DNA of 64,000 nucleotides from DAOTXL01 sp034435455 (GTDB taxonomy: Bacteria; Chloroflexota; Anaerolineae; JAAYZQ01): NCBI GenBank assembly GCA_034435455.1, contig DAOTXL010000024.1, positions 43,967-107,966 of the forward strand, given 5' to 3'. The notes under the pieces were generated by a model. That model was not told the DNA's origin. It saw only the letters and a list, made by a program, of their open reading frames with translations, and did not search any database. Positions 34,409-44,299 of the stretch are shown in pieces. The position numbers and the translations under genes were made by a program. Positions within the stretch are counted from its first letter, which is position 1. Each line of letters opens with the position of its first letter.

Positions 34409-37234
34409 TCAGGACTGCGCCGGTTGTGGCCGCCCGCTTGCCCGCCGCAGCACCCACTTGTTGACCTCCGCCGCTACTGACGGCAGCAGGATCAGCGGCA
34501 GCATCTCCAGCCAGTCGGCGAGAGTTAGAAAGGTGGTGTCGAACACCGGGTCCAGGAAAGGCACATAGATGATGGCCAGCAGGATGGCCAACGACGTCAA
34601 CACCGCCATCTGCATCCATTTATTAGAGAACACTCCCAGGGCAAACAGGGAATAGCGTTCTGAGCGAGAGGTGTAGGCCCGCAACAGCTCCGAGATCGAG
34701 AGGGTGGCAAAGGCCATGGTCCGGCCGTGGGTCTCTCCTGCCGGCAGGCCGATGCGGAAGGCGATCAGCACGGCCGTGGTGATGGCCACCGTCTGCACGG
34801 CAATGCCGATGATCATCTCGCGGTTGACGATCGGCTCGGACACCGGCCGGGGGGGGCGGTCCATGATGTCGGGGTCGCCTTTTTCCACCCCCAGGGCCAG
34901 CGCCGGGGCGCCATCGGTGATCAGGTTCAGCACCAGCAGTTGGATGGCGACCAGGGGCAGGGGCCAGCCGAGGATCATGGCCAGGAAGAGGATCAGGATC
35001 TCGGCCATGTTGCAGGAAAGGAGATAGTAGACGAACTTGCGGATATTGGAGTAGATGATCCGCCCCTGTTCGATGGCCGAGACGATGCTGGCATAGTTGT
35101 CGTCGGTCAACACCATGTCGGCCGTCTCTTTGGAGACGTCGGTGCCGGTGATGCCCATCGCCACGCCGATGTTGGCCCGCTTGAGGGCCGGGGCGTCGTT
35201 CACCCCGTCGCCGGTCATGGCCACAATGTGCCCTCTGGCCTTGAGGGCGTCCACGATCCGGACCTTGTGTTGGGGCGAGACGCGGGCATAGACCGCCACA
35301 TCTTCGACCACAGCCCGGAGGTCGGCCTCGTCCATGGCTTCCAACTCTGCGCCGGTGAGGGCCCGGGCTCCCTCCCGCAGCAGGCCGATCTCTTTGGCGA
35401 TGGCCACGGCGGTGTGGAGATAGTCGCCGGTGATCATGACCGACTCGATCCCGGCCCGGCGGGCGGTCTGCACCGCGGGCTTGACCTCGGGGCGGGCCGG
35501 ATCGATCATGCCCAGCAGGCCGATGAACACAAAATCGCGTTCCACCTCGTCGGGGTGGGGGTTGGGAGATACCTGCTTCAGGGGGCGAAAGGCCACGCCC
35601 AGGACGCGCAGGGCGTTGGCGGCCAGGGATTCGTTCTCCTCCAGGATATTTCTTCGTCGTTCATGGGTCAGGGGCCGGATGACGCCATCTTCCAGGACAT
35701 GGTTGCACCGCTCCAGGACGATGTCGGGGGCTCCCTTCATGTAGGCCACATAGTCGCCGTAGCGGGGGTCGGGGTGGAAGGTGGTCATCCGCTTCCGCTC
35801 CGAGTCGAACGGGATCTCGGCCAGGCGGGGGTACTCCCGGCTCAGCTCCTCCTGCCGGTAGCCGGCCTTGGCGGCAGCCACGATAAAGGCCCCCTCCGTC
35901 GGGTCGCCGGCGATGCGCCACGCCGTGGAGCCGTTGTTTTGGACCTGTTCCAGACGGGCGTCGTTGCACAGCAAGCCGGCCCGCAGCAGCAGCCTCATGC
36001 CGGGGTAGCCGACCAGGCTGACCGGCTGGCCCTCGTCCAGGAATTCGCCCTCCGGCTTGTAGCCCTCGCCGGTGATGGTCAGCAGGCTGCGGTCCACGTA
36101 CATCTGCACCGCCGTCATCTCGTTCTGGGTGAGGGTCCCGGTCTTGTCGGAGCAGATAGCCGTGGCCGAGCCGAGGGTCTCGACGGCGGGCAGGCGGCGG
36201 ATCAGGGCGTGACGCCGGGCCATCTCCTGCATCCCCAGGGCCAGACAGATGGTGACCACGGCCGGCAGGCCTTCCGGCACGGCGGCGATGGCCAGGCTGA
36301 CGGCAACCATGAACATCTCTACCAGCTTGGGCACGGTCTCTTCCAGGCCAAAGTAGGCCCGGAACCCGTCGGCGAACAGGACCGCAAGCTGTGTGTCGCG
36401 AACCACGCCGATCACCCCTACCAACCCGCAGACTATCAGGGCGGCGATGCCCAACACCCGGCCTAACTGGTCCAGCCTGACCTGGAGGGGGGTGGGTTCT
36501 TCCTCGTATTCCCCCAGCATCGTGGCGATCTTGCCGATTTCGGTGTTCATCCCGGTGGCCACCACGATCCCCTGCCCCCGCCCGTAGGATACCAGGGTGC
36601 TCATAAAGGCCATGTTGTGCCGGTCGCCCACCGTGGCTTCGGCGGGCAGCCGGCTGTGGGCGTCTTTGCTCACCGGCACCGACTCACCGGTAAGGGAGGC
36701 CTCCTCGATGCGCAGGTTGACGCTTTCCACCAGGCGCACGTCGGCGGGGACATAGTTGCCGGTTTCCAGGATGACCAGGTCACCCGGCACCAGTTCGCGG
36801 GCAGGGATGGTGATCAGGTGGCCGTCGCGCAGCACGCGGGCGTTGGGTGCCGCCATCTTTTTCAGGGCAGCCAGCGCCTGTTCGGCCCGGCCCTCCTGCA
36901 CCACCCCCAGGATGGTGTTGAGGATGACGATGACCAGGATGGCGGCCGCGTCAATGAACTCGGTGGTGGCGCCGGTGCGGGTGAACTCGCGCCAGCCGAT
37001 CAAGCCCGAGAGGACCGCAGCGGCAATGAGGATCAGCACCAGGAATTGGTTGAACTGGTCCAGCAACCTCCGCCAGAAGCTGCGGCCGGGTGCTTCCTGA
37101 AGCTCGTTGGGGCCGAACTGTGCCTGACGCCGCTGCACCTCGGACTCTGTCAGGCCGCGTTGCAGGTCGGTCTCCAGGGCAGCGGCCACCTCGACGGTGT
37201 TCAGGGTGTGCCAGGCCCGATTGGTAGATTCCAT
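34409..37234 (-). CDS. P2-type cation-transporting ATPase (Ca2+-ATPase-like), 941 aa
   Basis: The protein has a cation ATPase N-domain (residues 1-70), then TGES (LTGESVPVSKD), the helix-4 ion-site motif PEGLPAVVTI, phosphorylation site DKTGTLTQNEM, KGAPDIVLERC in the nucleotide domain, and the hinge GDGVNDAPALKRANIGVAMG. About ten membrane helices are present. PEGLP with the adjacent Ala/Val favours SERCA/PMR1-like Ca2+ or Mn2+ transport; Na+ or Mg2+ are alternatives. A promoter with a hairpin at the transcript start precedes it. The SD (AGGAG) is farther from the ATG than usual, about 13 nt. Confidence 0.9.
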   Translation of the reverse strand: MESTNRAWHTLNTVEVAAALETDLQRGLTESEVQRRQAQFGPNELQEAPGRSFWRRLLDQFNQFLVLILIAAAVLSGLIGWREFTRTGATTEFIDAAAILVIVILNTILGVVQEGRAEQALAALKKMAAPNARVLRDGHLITIPARELVPGDLVILETGNYVPADVRLVESVNLRIEEASLTGESVPVSKDAHSRLPAEATVGDRHNMAFMSTLVSYGRGQGIVVATGMNTEIGKIATMLGEYEEEPTPLQVRLDQLGRVLGIAALIVCGLVGVIGVVRDTQLAVLFADGFRAYFGLEETVPKLVEMFMVAVSLAIAAVPEGLPAVVTICLALGMQEMARRHALIRRLPAVETLGSATAICSDKTGTLTQNEMTAVQMYVDRSLLTITGEGYKPEGEFLDEGQPVSLVGYPGMRLLLRAGLLCNDARLEQVQNNGSTAWRIAGDPTEGAFIVAAAKAGYRQEELSREYPRLAEIPFDSERKRMTTFHPDPRYGDYVAYMKGAPDIVLERCNHVLEDGVIRPLTHERRRNILEENESLAANALRVLGVAFRPLKQVSPNPHPDEVERDFVFIGLLGMIDPARPEVKPAVQTARRAGIESVMITGDYLHTAVAIAKEIGLLREGARALTGAELEAMDEADLRAVVEDVAVYARVSPQHKVRIVDALKARGHIVAMTGDGVNDAPALKRANIGVAMGITGTDVSKETADMVLTDDNYASIVSAIEQGRIIYSNIRKFVYYLLSCNMAEILILFLAMILGWPLPLVAIQLLVLNLITDGAPALALGVEKGDPDIMDRPPRPVSEPIVNREMIIGIAVQTVAITTAVLIAFRIGLPAGETHGRTMAFATLSISELLRAYTSRSERYSLFALGVFSNKWMQMAVLTSLAILLAIIYVPFLDPVFDTTFLTLADWLEMLPLILLPSVAAEVNKWVLRRASGRPQPAQS

Positions 37235-37264
37235 CGTTTCCAGGTGGCTCCTAGAAAAATGTCT

Positions 37265-37325
37265 GCGCCTGTGAACGGCCGATACAGGCGCGGACCATTA
37301 TACCAGCTTTTGCCGGAGAGGCCAA
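37265..37325 (-). promoter_or_regulatory. P2 ATPase promoter with inverted repeat at the transcript start
   Basis: Minus strand TTGGCC (37325-37320), 17-bp spacer, TATAAT with extended TGG (37302-37297). An 8-bp perfect inverted repeat, GCGCCTGT (37265-37272) and ACAGGCGC (37284-37291), begins at about +1. It could be a 5' mRNA hairpin or an operator. Confidence 0.65.
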
Positions 37326-37374
37326 TTTGGGGTAAAGGGTGAGCGCCTTTCTGTCGCCTGCCGTCTGCCGTGGG

Positions 37375-38535
37375 TCATTGCCCCAGCGGCTTTTCGTAGA
37401 GACGATACCTCTTGTAGATCCTGCCTCCCAGCCGTTCGATGATGCGGTTCATCATATCGTTGGACTCCAGGATCCACGACATCTCGCAGCGGTCGTAGCC
37501 CTTGGCAAAGGCCGTTCGTGCCGTCTCGACGTAAAAGATGGCGTCAATGCCCATCTCCCGATATTCGGGGACCACGCCCATGATCATCAGACGGAAGGCG
37601 TTGATCGTGCGCCGATGCCACAGCAGCTTGAGCACCGTCAGCGGAAAGCTCCAGGTGTTGGGTTGGGGCCGGGCCTTGAGCAGCGCCAGATTCACATCAG
37701 GGACACCCAGCGAGATGCCTGCCGGCCTGCCGTCCACTTCGGCGATGTACACCAGATCGGGGTCAATGATGAATTTGAGTTCGTTGCCCAGGTGTTCGAT
37801 CTCGTGATCGGTCATGGGGACAAAGCCCCAGTTCTTCTCCCAGGCCAGGTTGTACACCTGCTTGGCGATCTCGACTTCGCGCTCAAAGTGCTTCATGTCG
37901 ATCTTGCGCACGACCAGGTTGGCCCGCTGCCGGGCCTGCTCGGCCACCCGCAAGAACTTGGCCGGCAGCTTTTGTATGTCATGGTCAAAGATGTCGGTCC
38001 GGATGTCCCAGGCATACAGGTCCTGGGCTTTTTGAAATCCGGCCTGCTCGATCAGGCGCTGGTAGTAGGGCGGGTTATAGGTCATCATGACCACCGGCGG
38101 CAGCTCAAAGCCTTCGATGAGCAGGCCACACTCTTCGTTTTGAGAGGGGCTTTCCGGCCCCCGGATTGCCTCCATCCCCCGTGCCCGCAACCAGCCGGCA
38201 GCAGCATCGAGCAGGGCGCCGGCCACCGCCTGGTCTTCGATTGCCTCAAAGAAGCCGAAAAAGCCGACCTTGTCGCCGTGGACCTGATTGTGGCGATGGT
38301 TGAGGTGGGCGCTGATGGTGCCCACCACCTGGTCGCCACGCAGGGCCAGGAAAAGCTGGAACTCGCCATGTTCCCAGAAGGGGTGTTTTTGCGGGTCGAG
38401 CAGCTTCAGGCGGTCGCCAAAGATAGGCGGGACCCAGTTGGGATCGTGGCGATAGAGGTGCCACGGGAACCGGACAAACTCTTGTCGTTGTTGGGGGCTT
38501 GTGACCGGGATGATCCGGACATCGGCCGTTGTCAT
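37375..38535 (-). CDS. Acetyltransferase-fold (GNAT-like) protein, 386 aa
   Basis: The family is recognisable as the roughly 380-residue GNAT-like hypothetical group with motifs FPWHLYRHDPNWVPP, GPESPSQNEECGLLIEGF and, at the C-terminus, MGVVPEYREMGIDAIFY with a GNAT-type acetyl-CoA loop. Two tandem GNAT-like halves are likely. Substrate unknown. The ATG at 38535 has AGGAG and a promoter upstream; longer in-frame sequence reaches into repeats and is rejected. The gene is a single unit. Confidence 0.75.
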   Translation of the reverse strand: MTTADVRIIPVTSPQQRQEFVRFPWHLYRHDPNWVPPIFGDRLKLLDPQKHPFWEHGEFQLFLALRGDQVVGTISAHLNHRHNQVHGDKVGFFGFFEAIEDQAVAGALLDAAAGWLRARGMEAIRGPESPSQNEECGLLIEGFELPPVVMMTYNPPYYQRLIEQAGFQKAQDLYAWDIRTDIFDHDIQKLPAKFLRVAEQARQRANLVVRKIDMKHFEREVEIAKQVYNLAWEKNWGFVPMTDHEIEHLGNELKFIIDPDLVYIAEVDGRPAGISLGVPDVNLALLKARPQPNTWSFPLTVLKLLWHRRTINAFRLMIMGVVPEYREMGIDAIFYVETARTAFAKGYDRCEMSWILESNDMMNRIIERLGGRIYKRYRLYEKPLGQ

Positions 38536-39013
38536 GGATGCTCTCCTTTCCTGATCGGGCTGGCTGTGGCCTGCGTCTGCCCGTCCCGCTGCGCCACGCC
38601 ACACCCTGCCGGGCGACGTATCGGCCACGGCCTCCATTATACTCCAAAAGCTGTGCCAGGGCAAGTGCAACCGGCGAGGCTGGGATGGTTCAGTTTGCCG
38701 GGCACTTTTTGCAGGCATGGAAAGTTGCCGCTCATCACCCTCACCTCTCCCCTTTCCCCTCTCCTCTCCGCAAGCAGGAGAGAAGAGGGGCAAAACCCCT
38801 CCTCCCTCCCCTCTCTCCCCCCACCGGGGCCAGGGGCGAGGGGCAAGAAATTCGGCAGACACAGCAAGTGTCAACCAATTTTTGAACCATTCCGATGGGG
38901 GGAAGGGTCAAACCGGGTTCCAGTTCCCTGCAGAGCACAAGGGGACAGGTTGCGTTCGACCGACTTGCTGATATAATTAGAGCAAAAGGCAGGTTGGCCG
39001 GAAGGAGTTTGAG
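38536..39013. repeat. 478-bp intergenic region: two divergent promoters and a CT-rich inverted repeat
   Basis: No gene is seen. A minus-strand promoter TTGCCC (38664-38659), 17 bp, TATAAT (38641-38636) serves the acetyltransferase-like gene. A plus-strand promoter TTGCGT (38950-38955), 16 bp, TATAAT (38972-38977) serves the coiled-coil gene. Between them (38741-38845) is CT-rich sequence with an imperfect 14-bp inverted repeat (CCCCTCTCCTCTCC against GGAGAGAAGAGGGG) of the same kind as 20462-20575. Confidence 0.6.
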
Positions 39014-39895
39014 GTGAAAAAGCTAAGCGATGAAGAGGTATTGTACATCCTCGATACACAGCTTCCAGAAATGCTGGACCGCGAGCCAGACCTGGAACCT
39101 CGTGCTTTTCACGCCTTTATGAAAGCGTTCGCCACAAAGGAAAGCGTCGCGGCCATTCTGGAAGAACTGCGCGCCTTTGATGGCCGGGTACTGCACTTTC
39201 AGGCTGAAACCGCCCAGACGCGGGAATCTGTTCAGACCGCCATTCAAGAACTGCGGGCGCAGATTGTGCGACGCTTTGAGCAGGTGGACAAGCGGTTCAA
39301 GCAGGTGCAGGGTGAAGTCCAGGGCCTGCGCACGGACATGCTCCAACGCTTCGAGCAGGTGGACAGGCAGTTCAAGCAGGTGCAGGGTGAAGTCTAGGGC
39401 CTGCGCACGGACATGCTCCAACGCTTCGAGCAGGTGGACCAACGCTTCGAGCAGGTAGACCAACGCTTCGACCGGTTGGAGCGGAAGGTGGATGACATCA
39501 GGGATTGGGTGGAAATGGTTGTCGGCGGATTTCAGGTGCGTTCTGGCCGCAAGCTGGAGGACGTGGTGGCCGGTGCCCTGCGCCTGGTGCTGAAACGGCC
39601 CGACATTGTCCCCGAGCGGATCCGCCTCCATCAGAAAGTGTCTGACGAAAAGGGACTCGTAGGCCCGACCGGCCGCAGCTACGAATTGGACATCCTGGCC
39701 GACGATGGGCGGATCACACTATTTGAGGTCAAGAGCGTTTGCGAAGAAGATGTAGACCGCCTGGCTGACAAGGTATCGCTGATGCGCATCTTGCACCCTG
39801 ACCAGCAGGTAGATGGAGTGATGGTGACTTTGGGGGTCAAGGACGAAGAGGTAGAGCCCCGTTGCGCCCAATATGGGATCCTCCTGGTCCATTAG
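39014..39895 (+). pseudogene. Coiled-coil plus PD-(D/E)XK nuclease-like gene split by an in-frame amber codon
   Basis: One reading frame from GTG 39014 (AGGAG upstream) to 39895 is interrupted by TAG at 39395-39397. The N-terminal part (127 aa) is helical with heptads; a 75-bp (25-aa) unit repeats in the coiled coil (FEQVDRQFKQVQGEV). In the first copy the codon at 39320 is CAG (Gln); in the second copy the matching base is T, giving TAG. After it the same frame continues as coiled coil and then a DUF3782-like domain with nuclease-type motif YELDILADDGRITLFEVKS. A start at ATG 39413 could yield the 160-aa nuclease part alone, but lacks a good SD. Pseudogene, or phase-switching gene. Confidence 0.75.
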
Positions 39896-39921
39896 CAGCC
39901 GGCTGAGCTTTGATCGAGAGA

Positions 39922-39952
39922 GCGCCTGGCAATGGTCGCCAGGCGCTTTTTT
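39922..39952 (+). terminator. Rho-independent terminator after the coiled-coil gene
   Basis: GCGCCTGGC (39922-39930), a 7-base loop and GCCAGGCGC (39938-39946) are followed by six T. Its presence indicates the transcript is expected to run to the end of the split gene. Confidence 0.9.
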
Positions 39953-40060
39953 CGCCGATCAGAGCCCACCAGGGGTTCCATCCAGGTTCGTCCATAATCC
40001 TGCCTGTGCAGGTCCGGCGGCTCCATCCCCCCGCGACCGGATCGCGGCCTTCATAGCCAC

Positions 40061-40092
40061 GGACCCCGGCCTGCCGGAGCGGACCGGGGTCC
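40061..40092. terminator. Stem-loop downstream of the subtilisin-like protease gene
   Basis: GGACCCCGG (40061-40069) and CCGGGGTCC (40084-40092) form a 9-bp perfect stem about 30 bp beyond the protease stop. No T-tract follows, so it may stabilise the mRNA end rather than terminate by itself. Confidence 0.45.
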
Positions 40093-40123
40093 GATGGGAC
40101 GCAGATGACCGGTCCGGCAGTTG

Positions 40124-43100
40124 CTACTTCCGGATCAGCGGCAGGTAGACAGAGTAAGTCACCTCTTCGCTGTTCACCGTGACCGTTTCGGTCAGCGTGG
40201 CCGGGCCACACGGCCCGGTGATGACCAGGCTGACCGGAAAGTCACCGGCCTGGGTGTAGGTGTAGACCGGCGTCAGGCTGTCCAGGCCGATGCCTGTCCC
40301 CGGCCCCCCAAAGTCCCAGGTGTAGCTCAGCGGCCCGGTGCCGGCCAGGGTCGCGGTGAAATAGACCGCTTCTCCCAGCGTCACCGGGCTGGTGCTGCTG
40401 ATCTGGCCGGTGGGTGGCAAGCAGAGCACCTCCACCCCGTCGCTGACCACCACCTGTGCGCACAGGTTCTCCACCGTCAGGGTGACGGTGAATTGGCCGT
40501 AGGCCGTGTAGGTGTAGACGGGGTTGGGGTCGGCGCTGCTGCCCTGGCCGTCGCCGAAATCCCAGGTCCAGGTAAAGGGCTTCGTGCCGGTCACGGTCGA
40601 GGTAAAGTGGATCGGCTCGCCCAACTCCACCGGGCTGTCGTGGACAAAGCCGGCCTGCGGGTCGTTTGGGGGACAGCCGATGGTAAAGGCGGCCGGCAGC
40701 GTCGCTTCCTGGCAATCCTGGCCGTTGTAGAGCGTCAGGTCATAGACGCCAGGGGTCAATCCGGCGGGCACCACCGCCGCCAGCGTGGTGCTGCTGATGT
40801 GGGTTACGCTCAGCAGTGGGGTGCTGTCGAGCATGACCACCGGCGTCGGCAGGAACGACTGGCCGGTGATGGTGACAGCCGTCTGCACACCGGGTGGACC
40901 GTTGTCGGGGGTGACGTCAAGCACGACCGGCGCCGGATGGGGCGGCAGCGGCGCGGTGATCTGCACGTCATCAAGGTACCAGCCCACATCGCTGACCGAG
41001 GAGTCGCAGCCGATGCGCCAGCGGACCTGCACGTTCTGCCCGGCAAAGGCGCTCAGGTCCACCGTCACCTCAGCCCAGGTGGTCAGATCGCCGACCCAGG
41101 CCTGGCGGCCGCCCAGCGGGTTGCTGCAACAGGTGCTGATGGTGCCGTTATAGCCGCCGCTGGTGATGTACGGCCCCAGGTCGGTCCAGGTGCCGCCGCC
41201 GTCGGTCGAGATTTCCAGCACCGCGCCGTCGTAGCCGGTGCCCTCGAACTGGTAGCGGTGCCAGAAGGTCAGGCTGCTGCCCGCGCCCACCGGCACCGGC
41301 ATCGTATTCCACAACCGGCTGTCGGTGATCACCGGGTCGTCGGGGACGAACCAGGAATGGGTGGGGCTGTGGGATTGGGCGGTGGAGAGGGTCCAGTGGT
41401 CGGTGCCCTGGGCCGCCTGGTGGCTCCACTGGCCAGGGCCCGATTCCATGTCGTCGGAGAAGCCGACGGTCAGGGCCACGGTGGCAAAGTGGAAGGGCGT
41501 GGCCCACAAGCCCGCACCGCAGGCGTTTTCTCCCATCGCCCGCCAGAAGTAGCAGGTGGCCGGCTCCAGCGGTGTGTCGGGGGTGTAAGTGGCGGTGGGG
41601 ATGCCCGTTACATCCACGACCGGGGCCGGGAAAGTGGGGTGGGTATCCACCTGCAGGCGGTAGTTCTGCACCAACGGCAGCAGCTCCCAGGTGAAGGGCA
41701 GCTCTGTATAAGGCTGGCCGGTGGCCCCATCGGGCGGTGAGAGCAATGCCGGCGCGGCAGGGACCTGGGAGCTGACCCTCAGATCGACCTCGGCGGTGTG
41801 GACGTTGGTCACCTGAGCAGTGCCGGAGAGGACCAGGGTGTATTCGCCGTCGAGCGTGGCGCTGCCCACCTCCAGGGTCAGGGCCGCTTCGCCAGGCGGA
41901 GTGACGACGTTGGGGACGATGCCGACCGTCACGCCAGCCGGGACGTTCAGCGCCTCCAGGGTCACGTCGTGGGAATAGCTCAGCACCTGGCCCACCTCGA
42001 GGGTACCGGTAACGGTCGCCGGGGCGCACAGGTCAAAGGCATCCGGCACAGCCCGCAGGGTAAAGTCGGCACCCCGCACACAGTTGTAGCAGGCCAGGGC
42101 AAAATCCTGGTCGGTATCGTCCCCCTGGTTGGGGATGCCGTCGGAATTGATGTTGGCCGCGATGACGTGGACGGTGAGGGCGCCGGCGGCGGTCGGACCC
42201 AGAAAAACCCCCTCGGTGTTGTTCATGAAATCGGCACTGCCGCCCGGCTGGGACCAGCCATTGGAGTCAAAGTTGTTGCCGTAGTAGGTGTTCCCCTCCC
42301 ACTCGACGGCCAAGTCCAGGTCGTTGTTCCAGGCCGGCGTGCTGCCGCCCAGGCCGTGCCCTGGCGCGTCGGTCCAGACCAGCATCAGCCGCACCGGTTG
42401 GGTGGGGTCGGCGGCGGAGAGGGTCTGCACCCACTCTTCGCCGGTATTGTCAAAAATAGCCGGATTGTCAAAGTATTCGACCGAAACCGTGGGGGAGACC
42501 ACCGCTTCGGTATCCATACGCCCCCAGCCCTGCTTGCTGTCAAAGGGGTGGCCCAGCACATTGCCATCGGCGTCGAGGTGGCCGGCCAGGTCATGGGCCA
42601 CCGGCAGGAAGGCAGCCTTGACCAGGGCCGGGCTGGGGTCCACGCCAAACAGGGTGCGGTAGTACTCGATAAACAGGGCCACCGCGCCGCTGACGTGAGG
42701 CGAGGCCATGCTGGTGCCGCACATCAGGCCGTGGCCGCTGCCGGTGACGGTCGAATCCACATAGCAGCCGGGGGCGACCAAGTGGGGGATGTTGCGGCCA
42801 TCCAGGCAGGGGCCGTGGGCCGTGTTCGATGACAGGTCGTCAATCTCCAGGATCTGCGCCCCGCCGCTGGTCTGCATCTTGGTCGAGCCGATGGTAAAGA
42901 TATTCTTGGCCTCGTCCGGCGTGCCCTGCGTCTGATAGCCGCCGTTGCCGTTCATGATGGACAGGATGTAGCTGAGCGGCTGGTTGCCGGGAGCGTTGGG
43001 GTCGGCGTCGCGCACGCCGATATCTACCTGCATCGTATCGTTGTCGTAGCCTTGGGGTGATCCGGACGGCCCCCAACTGTTGCCCGACAGAGAGGCCCCG

Positions 43101-44284
43101 TTGTTGTAGGAGTCGGTCATCAAGAGCAACATGCCGCCTGGCTGCTGGAACCAGGGGCTATAGACCTGCTCCACCAGGTTGGCACCGGGGGCCATCCCCA
43201 GGCCGCGCAAAAAGCCATAGGGGTCCAGCACACCGGAGGAGCCGTCGGCGGCCATGATGCCGGCGGTGTGGGTGCCGTGGGCGCTTTGGGCGCTTCCACC
43301 ACAGGTCTGGCCCGTGCAAGGGACGATCCGGTTGACCAGGTCGGGGTGGGTGTCCTGGATGCCACCATCCACGTTGGCAATGATCACGCCGTTGCCATCC
43401 ACGCCGGCAGCGGCCAGCCAGGCCTGATAGCCGGGGAAGGCCTGGTTGTTGGCGTCATAGTTGTTGACGTTGATCTGGTCACTCATCTCCCCCCGCAGCC
43501 CACCGTCGGTGGGTTCCGGTTGGAGGCTGTAGACGCCGGGGATGCGGGCAGCCTCCTGGAAGCGCGCGCCGGAGAGGGTAAAGTTGGCGACCTCAAAGAT
43601 GGCGTTCAGGATGGCCCGGCCCTCGTTCTTTCCTCCCAGCGCCTCAAGGCGGCGGATGGCGGCGTCGGTGTCGGCGGCGCGGACCAGCAGCACGCTCACC
43701 GGGACCGGCTCGTCGGGCAGGTTGCGCCACCGGGGCAGGACACGGTAGGCCGGAGCAAAGGGGCCGCTCCACCGCACCAAGTCAGCCGCCGCCACCCGCT
43801 CAACCGCCTGCGCTTCGCCCCAGACGATGTAGGTAAAGGGGTGGATATATTGCACGATCTGCAGGCCGCTGCGCCGCAGGTCATCCAGCCATTCGGCGCG
43901 GGTGGGGCCGATCAGTTGGACCAGGTACAGGTCAGGGCCGGTACCGTGCACCCCTTCCCAGCCGGCCGGCAGGTTCGGCCCGCCCTGGCGGGGGTCGAAG
44001 CTCTGCTCGCCCAGGTGCAGGGTAAACGGCTCGGGGTAGACCTGGAACGGCAGGCCGGAAGCCTGAAGCTGGTCCAGGTTTTCCGCCGTCAGTTCCAGCC
44101 AGGCAAAGCGGCCATAGTCCACGGCGCGCACCGCGGAGATCGGAGCCGCGTGGTAGGCGGTGGCCGGCATCCGCACCCAAAAGGTGTCGGACGAACGGGC
44201 GGCTGCTGGTGGGAACGGGGACAGGCCCGCCAGGCACAGGACCATGACGGTCAGAGTGACAAGGATCCGCGATGTCGCTTTCAT
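40124..44284 (-). CDS. Exported subtilisin-like (S8) serine protease with PKD and IPT domains, 1386 aa
   Basis: A signal peptide (about 1-29) is followed by a propeptide-like region (30-260) and an S8 catalytic domain with Asp306 (NVDGGIQDTHPDL), His336 (AHGTHTAG) and Ser525 (GTSMASPHVSG). Beyond it lie beta-sandwich and fibronectin-like regions, a MAM/jelly-roll-like module (about 985-1130), an IPT/TIG domain (about 1140-1210) and two PKD domains (WTWDFGDGQGSS and YTWDFGGPG). The protein ends in VYLPLIRK, a C-terminal motif also found internally in the 1401-aa surface protein. The gene is the last of an S2P-anchored protein-protease string. It probably degrades external proteins or processes surface proteins. 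Confidence 0.88.
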   Translation of the reverse strand: MKATSRILVTLTVMVLCLAGLSPFPPAAARSSDTFWVRMPATAYHAAPISAVRAVDYGRFAWLELTAENLDQLQASGLPFQVYPEPFTLHLGEQSFDPRQGGPNLPAGWEGVHGTGPDLYLVQLIGPTRAEWLDDLRRSGLQIVQYIHPFTYIVWGEAQAVERVAAADLVRWSGPFAPAYRVLPRWRNLPDEPVPVSVLLVRAADTDAAIRRLEALGGKNEGRAILNAIFEVANFTLSGARFQEAARIPGVYSLQPEPTDGGLRGEMSDQINVNNYDANNQAFPGYQAWLAAAGVDGNGVIIANVDGGIQDTHPDLVNRIVPCTGQTCGGSAQSAHGTHTAGIMAADGSSGVLDPYGFLRGLGMAPGANLVEQVYSPWFQQPGGMLLLMTDSYNNGASLSGNSWGPSGSPQGYDNDTMQVDIGVRDADPNAPGNQPLSYILSIMNGNGGYQTQGTPDEAKNIFTIGSTKMQTSGGAQILEIDDLSSNTAHGPCLDGRNIPHLVAPGCYVDSTVTGSGHGLMCGTSMASPHVSGAVALFIEYYRTLFGVDPSPALVKAAFLPVAHDLAGHLDADGNVLGHPFDSKQGWGRMDTEAVVSPTVSVEYFDNPAIFDNTGEEWVQTLSAADPTQPVRLMLVWTDAPGHGLGGSTPAWNNDLDLAVEWEGNTYYGNNFDSNGWSQPGGSADFMNNTEGVFLGPTAAGALTVHVIAANINSDGIPNQGDDTDQDFALACYNCVRGADFTLRAVPDAFDLCAPATVTGTLEVGQVLSYSHDVTLEALNVPAGVTVGIVPNVVTPPGEAALTLEVGSATLDGEYTLVLSGTAQVTNVHTAEVDLRVSSQVPAAPALLSPPDGATGQPYTELPFTWELLPLVQNYRLQVDTHPTFPAPVVDVTGIPTATYTPDTPLEPATCYFWRAMGENACGAGLWATPFHFATVALTVGFSDDMESGPGQWSHQAAQGTDHWTLSTAQSHSPTHSWFVPDDPVITDSRLWNTMPVPVGAGSSLTFWHRYQFEGTGYDGAVLEISTDGGGTWTDLGPYITSGGYNGTISTCCSNPLGGRQAWVGDLTTWAEVTVDLSAFAGQNVQVRWRIGCDSSVSDVGWYLDDVQITAPLPPHPAPVVLDVTPDNGPPGVQTAVTITGQSFLPTPVVMLDSTPLLSVTHISSTTLAAVVPAGLTPGVYDLTLYNGQDCQEATLPAAFTIGCPPNDPQAGFVHDSPVELGEPIHFTSTVTGTKPFTWTWDFGDGQGSSADPNPVYTYTAYGQFTVTLTVENLCAQVVVSDGVEVLCLPPTGQISSTSPVTLGEAVYFTATLAGTGPLSYTWDFGGPGTGIGLDSLTPVYTYTQAGDFPVSLVITGPCGPATLTETVTVNSEEVTYSVYLPLIRK

Positions 44285-44299
44285 CGTTTCCCTCCATTC

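Noticed and set aside
39413..39895. A separate 160-aa nuclease-like gene starting at ATG 39413.
   Set aside because: The frame is the same as the upstream part, the split lies within a repeat, and no good ribosome binding site precedes the ATG. Internal translation remains possible but is not needed to explain the sequence.
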